Below the pieces are notes generated by a model, which searched no databases, was not told where the DNA came from, and saw only the letters and a program-made list of their open reading frames with translations. 56,254 nucleotides of DNA. It comes from Bacteroidota bacterium. Lineage in GTDB: Bacteria > Bacteroidota > Bacteroidia > Cytophagales > Cyclobacteriaceae. A program made the position numbers and the translations under genes. Position 1 is the first letter of the stretch. Every line of letters begins with the position of its first letter. Where the stretch lies: positions 1 through 56,254 of the forward strand of contig JADFHN010000020.1 in the NCBI GenBank assembly GCA_022567155.1, read 5' to 3'. This document shows, piece by piece, positions 52,725-56,254 of this stretch.

Positions 52725-55700
52725 TTACTGCTGGAGCAGGAAAAAACCCGATTGTCTGAACTTGTTTCCTTCTACCGATGTAAGAATGATGGCATAGTAG
52801 TACGTACCATCAGGTAGTTTTTCGCCGTCGTTGTTAACCCCAACAAACACCCTGTCAAGGTCGCTGTTGTCATAATTTTCCTGGGAGTAAACCAGCCGTC
52901 CGAGCTTGTCGTAGATAAACACTTCATTGGTGGCGAAAAACTCGATGTCTTGTATATTCAGAAAATCATGTATCCCGTCGCCGTTGGGTGATACGGCATT
53001 GAACACATTCACCCGTTCCAGTTCGCCTACAATAATTATAATTTCCTGTTCAGTACAAGCTCCTGACAGATCGCACACTTCGATCGTTAACCGGTCAGCG
53101 CCTGTAAAGCTGGTACCTGAATAGTCAACTACCAGGTTAAAGTTCGCATCAATGGTGGCAATCGCTCCGCTTGACGGCTGAAATATAACTGCAATACTGC
53201 TTACATCTACATTATCGTTGACATCACTGATGGCATCAGCAAGGTTGATCGTAGCTTTTCCTCCGGGATCTACTGCCGTTTCTGAAACCTGTACCACCGG
53301 AGGATCGTTTTGGATATCGATCGTAATGGTTTCGCTGTCGCAGGAATTAAACTGGTTGCATAACTCGTAGCCAATCTGATCGGTGCCGAATGCATTGTCA
53401 TTGGGTGTGTAGGTAATGCTTCCGTCGGCATTAACCACCGCAACACCCAAGGACGGGTCTGAGATGATGGTTGTTGTGATCTGATCGGCGGGATCAAAGG
53501 TGGCCTGCCCCTGAACATCGATGGTGACACTTCCTCCGATTCCTGCCTGTGTGTTTATCGTTGTAGCAATTACCTGGTTGGGCGTTACATTTATCGTCCG
53601 GGTGGTGGTATTGCTCTGATCGCTGGCATCGGTTACCGTAAAACTGATTTGTTTGGTGGCTGCCGACGGGGCGGCTACCGTGTTTTCGTAGGTTACACTT
53701 GCCAATGCAGCCTGGTAAACGGCAATGGAGGCAGTGCCCGATAAGGTTAATACTCCGGAAACCGAATTAAACGATCCGGAAATGCCGTTCTGATCCGTAA
53801 ACCCAAGAAGGTCTTCGCCGACAGAATAGTTTACGGAAACCGAAACCGTTGCCCCGCTAATATCCGCATTGTCCACATCGGTAATGGAAATCTGGTCGTC
53901 GATGACAATTGAGCCCGTAAGTGACCGGTATGATAAATCTGAGCTTGTTCCGAACAAAGTTGGTGCATCATTTACTGCAACTATCTTAACAGTTCGGGAG
54001 CTTGTTGAACTGGTTGCCGTTCCGTCGTTAATCGAGAAATTAAAAATACGATCGATGATGTCAGGCGCCTGGCTGGTGTTATCATAGGTGATGCTTCTTA
54101 ATGCAGCCTGATAATCGCTTATAGAAGCCGTTCCGGAAAAAGTCAGAATACCTGTAGAAACATTCATATTTCCCGTAATGCCTGCGGGCGTGGTAAAACC
54201 GATGTTATCCTGTTCCTTTACAAAATTGGTTATCGTAACCGTTGCACTGGCAAGATCTGCTTCGTCATCAGAGAGTGTAAGCGTGTTGTCAATAGAAAGA
54301 GGGCTGTCGCCTTCAGTAAAGGTGATATCGGTTGTTGCCAGGGTTATTGAAGGGGGTGCATTGGCTGGTGTTACAGAAATGGTAAATGTTTCAGTAGTAG
54401 GTGTGGATCCATTTTCACCACCATCCTGAACAGTCAAGGTTACCGTACCTGAAGTTGTTACTCCAGCTCCAGGTGTCCAGGTAACTACCCCGGTTGTACC
54501 GACTACCATACCAAAGGGTTCATTGGAGAGTGACCAAATGAGATCGGTTCCATTGTTACTGTCATCGGGGTCTGAAACGGTGGCCGTATAAATGTATTCC
54601 ACACCTTCGTCAGCGGTAATAGGAGCCGTTGAAGTTATAGAAGGAGGATCGTTGACAGGGGTGACTGTAATGTTTAATGTTTCAGAATCAGGCAAAGCAC
54701 CATCTTCACCTCCGTCTTGAACTGTGAGTGTCGCTGAAACTGGGGTAATAATGGGATCGTCCGGTGTCCAGGTAACGACGCCTGTAGAACTTACTGTCAT
54801 TCCTGCAGGTTGACCAGATAATGACCAGGTAAGATCTGTTCCATTGTTTGCATCGTCCGGATCACTAACACTGGCGGTATAGGTATAAAGAACATCTTCA
54901 GTAGCTGTTAATCCGGCTGTTGAAGTTATTGACGGTGGATCGTTCACCTGTGTAACCGTGACTGTGAATACTTCTGTGTCCGGTATTGCCCCATCTTCGC
55001 CACCATCCTGAACAGTGATTGTAACAGGTCCCGAGGTTAGAACCCCTTCGCCTGGCGTCCATGTAACAACTCCGGTGGAACTTACCACCATGCCAGCTGG
55101 CTGGTTGGATAAAGACCAGGTTAGTTCTGTGCCATTATTGACATCGTCCGGATCACTAACACCGGCGGTATAGGTATAAAGTACATCTTCCGTGGCTGTT
55201 AATCCGGCGGCTGAAACAATAGCAGGAGGATCGTTAATAGGCGTGATGATAATAGTGCGCTGTTGAGGAACCGGATCTGTAAAATCCGAGTCTCTTACTT
55301 CAAAACTAATCGTCCGTGAGGTGGGATTGGGATCATCGCTTGTATTCTGAAAAGTAACGGTTTGTAATGCACCTTGCCATTGGAGAGGGGTAGCAACACC
55401 CTTGAAATTGATGGTATTCCCGGATACTACACCAACGATCCCATTCACGGTTGTATATGTAATCACATCTTCGGTGGGAACAAAATTGGTGATGATAAGC
55501 CTACCTGTAACCATATTGGTATTTGCATCCGGGTCGGAAATGGTCAAACCCAGATCCAGAGAAACAGCCGGATCGTTTTCAATAAAAACAAGGGGCGAGG
55601 GGTCCAGATTTACAGTAGGTGGTATATTTTCATTCCTGAAGTAGCGTATCTGGCCATATTTATCACCAAGAAACAGGTCGAGGTCTCCGTCATTGTCAAA

Positions 55701-56254
55701 ATCAATAAATGAGGGGGAATTATCTATTCCGTAAGTGATTGAATTGAATGGGTTTGATGCACCGGTAAGTTCTGTGAATCCCACTCCGGTATTTTCAAAT
55801 AATCGTAAGTCACTAAAATTAGATCCTGTGACTATATCTGCATCTCCATCATGATCCAGGTCAACGAGTTGTACATCCCTATAAGAGATACTTTCATAGG
55901 AGCCTACAGTGAAAGTCGGATTATTAATTGGTCCAATATTCTCAAACGGATAGGATTTTCCTTGCGAATATCCGGTTGATCCTACGAATGCGTCAAGGTC
56001 GCTATCTCCATCAACATCCCCTAATGTTGGTTTTAAATATTCAAATAATGAGGCAGGTAATGCTTGAATAAGCGAATTACTTGGATCATTGGGATCAAAA
56101 ACTGGGGAGGTTGCAGATCCTGAATTTTTAAAGAACCATAAACCCTGATCCTGTCCGACATATGCATCCAGATCACCGTCATTATCGATGTCACCCAGAG
56201 TTGGAGAGGCTTCGATGGGTGTGCCAACAATATTCAATGGATTTTGTGCACCTG
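52725..56254 (-). CDS. Giant secreted VCBS/Ig-like protein with T9SS type B sorting domain, 5' end outside the window
   Basis: At least 1175 residues of open frame running off the right edge. From the visible N-side: VCBS/FG-GAP repeats (DIDNDGDLDAYVG, DVDGDSDLDAFVG, DFDNDGDLDLFLG), then a cadherin/Ig-like region with three near-identical repeats of about 95 residues (VNDPPSITSTAGLTATEDV, SDPDDxNNGT, STGVVTWTP; about 54390-55230). Further Ig-like and DUF-type repeats with DxQ/GTASI motifs follow, then the C-terminal gliding-motility/type B sorting domain (VFNAVSPNGDGIHDFL, NDGEKLPDGTYYYAI) ending at the stop. Exported by the type IX system and displayed on or released from the cell. Confidence 0.9.
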   Translation of the reverse strand, partial: GAQNPLNIVGTPIEASPTLGDIDNDGDLDAYVGQDQGLWFFKNSGSATSPVFDPNDPSNSLIQALPASLFEYLKPTLGDVDGDSDLDAFVGSTGYSQGKSYPFENIGPINNPTFTVGSYESISYRDVQLVDLDHDGDADIVTGSNFSDLRLFENTGVGFTELTGASNPFNSITYGIDNSPSFIDFDNDGDLDLFLGDKYGQIRYFRNENIPPTVNLDPSPLVFIENDPAVSLDLGLTISDPDANTNMVTGRLIITNFVPTEDVITYTTVNGIVGVVSGNTINFKGVATPLQWQGALQTVTFQNTSDDPNPTSRTISFEVRDSDFTDPVPQQRTIIITPINDPPAIVSAAGLTATEDVLYTYTAGVSDPDDVNNGTELTWSLSNQPAGMVVSSTGVVTWTPGEGVLTSGPVTITVQDGGEDGAIPDTEVFTVTVTQVNDPPSITSTAGLTATEDVLYTYTASVSDPDDANNGTDLTWSLSGQPAGMTVSSTGVVTWTPDDPIITPVSATLTVQDGGEDGALPDSETLNITVTPVNDPPSITSTAPITADEGVEYIYTATVSDPDDSNNGTDLIWSLSNEPFGMVVGTTGVVTWTPGAGVTTSGTVTLTVQDGGENGSTPTTETFTISVTPANAPPSITLATTDITFTEGDSPLSIDNTLTLSDDEADLASATVTITNFVKEQDNIGFTTPAGITGNMNVSTGILTFSGTASISDYQAALRSITYDNTSQAPDIIDRIFNFSINDGTATSSTSSRTVKIVAVNDAPTLFGTSSDLSYRSLTGSIVIDDQISITDVDNADISGATVSVSVNYSVGEDLLGFTDQNGISGSFNSVSGVLTLSGTASIAVYQAALASVTYENTVAAPSAATKQISFTVTDASDQSNTTTRTINVTPNQVIATTINTQAGIGGSVTIDVQGQATFDPADQITTTIISDPSLGVAVVNADGSITYTPNDNAFGTDQIGYELCNQFNSCDSETITIDIQNDPPVVQVSETAVDPGGKATINLADAISDVNDNVDVSSIAVIFQPSSGAIATIDANFNLVVDYSGTSFTGADRLTIEVCDLSGACTEQEIIIIVGELERVNVFNAVSPNGDGIHDFLNIQDIEFFATNEVFIYDKLGRLVYSQENYDNSDLDRVFVGVNNDGEKLPDGTYYYAIILTSVEGNKFRQSGFFLLQQ

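Noticed and set aside
1-56254. tRNA or rRNA genes as integration sites
   Set aside because: No cloverleaf-like segment with a TTCRA-type T arm or rRNA sequence was recognised by eye; a tRNAscan run would settle it.

Overview
The window is a chromosomal segment of a Bacteroidota bacterium, most likely of the order Cytophagales. Evidence for this: a type III glutamine synthetase, a protein ending in a gliding-motility/T9SS type B sorting domain, a TonB-receptor/DUF4249 relic, dodecin, an ECF sigma factor linked to lipoproteins, a large FtsX/MacB permease of the Bacteroidetes type, many lipoprotein and beta-barrel genes, AT-rich intergenic DNA and weak Shine-Dalgarno sites. No rRNA, tRNA, CRISPR array, integrase or prophage was seen.

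Layout. 1-2.2 kb: a lipoprotein of two S8-peptidase-prodomain-like repeats with a probable nonsense mutation, a small lipoprotein and a beta-barrel. 2.3-9 kb: mtaB, glnN, an alpha/beta hydrolase lipoprotein and an S41 processing protease. 9.3-14.8 kb: a broken ppk2, paired REP palindromes, a minus-strand run (YheT-like hydrolase, SRAP-like protein lacking its catalytic residues, fabH, two small ORFs) and a deletion scar fusing a TonB receptor start to a DUF4249 end. 14.9-22.3 kb: a surface gluzincin/beta-propeller protein, pyruvate dehydrogenase E2, hslV, a NnrS-like membrane protein, a cupin and an ArsC-like protein. 22.7-26 kb: a large VCBS/ASPIC lipoprotein.

26.1-39.2 kb is the most unusual part. 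The intact mnmE (37864-39249, minus) is followed downstream by six truncated mnmE 3' ends (starting at about 26957, 29610, 32760, 33492, 35867 and 36914). All are in the same orientation, and five clearly end at the mnmE stop codon. They are separated by one or two unrelated cargo genes each: an FtsX permease, a cyclase-SUMF1-hydrolase fusion, dodecin, decayed fragments, a beta-barrel plus a small basic protein, a NIPSNAP protein and a GNAT. A HigBA toxin-antitoxin module and an IS200 relic sit at the far end. The remnants carry short palindromic insertions at shared positions. This looks like a cassette array built at the 3' end of mnmE, a gene known elsewhere (SGI1 in Salmonella) as an integration site.

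39.4-46 kb: a glycosyltransferase, dapD, a DUF3108 protein, a TPR lipoprotein, a RAYT transposase with its REP palindromes lying between two 79-bp copies of the TPR gene's 3' end, a DnaJ-type zinc-finger protein and a 3-hydroxybutyryl-CoA dehydrogenase. 46-52.7 kb: repeat-rich DNA, a beta-barrel and an ECF sigma locus with three paralogous lipoproteins and a protein combining a cytoplasmic domain, a membrane helix and a barrel-like C-terminus. From 52.7 kb to the right edge: the C-terminal part of a giant secreted VCBS/Ig-like protein with a T9SS type B sorting domain.
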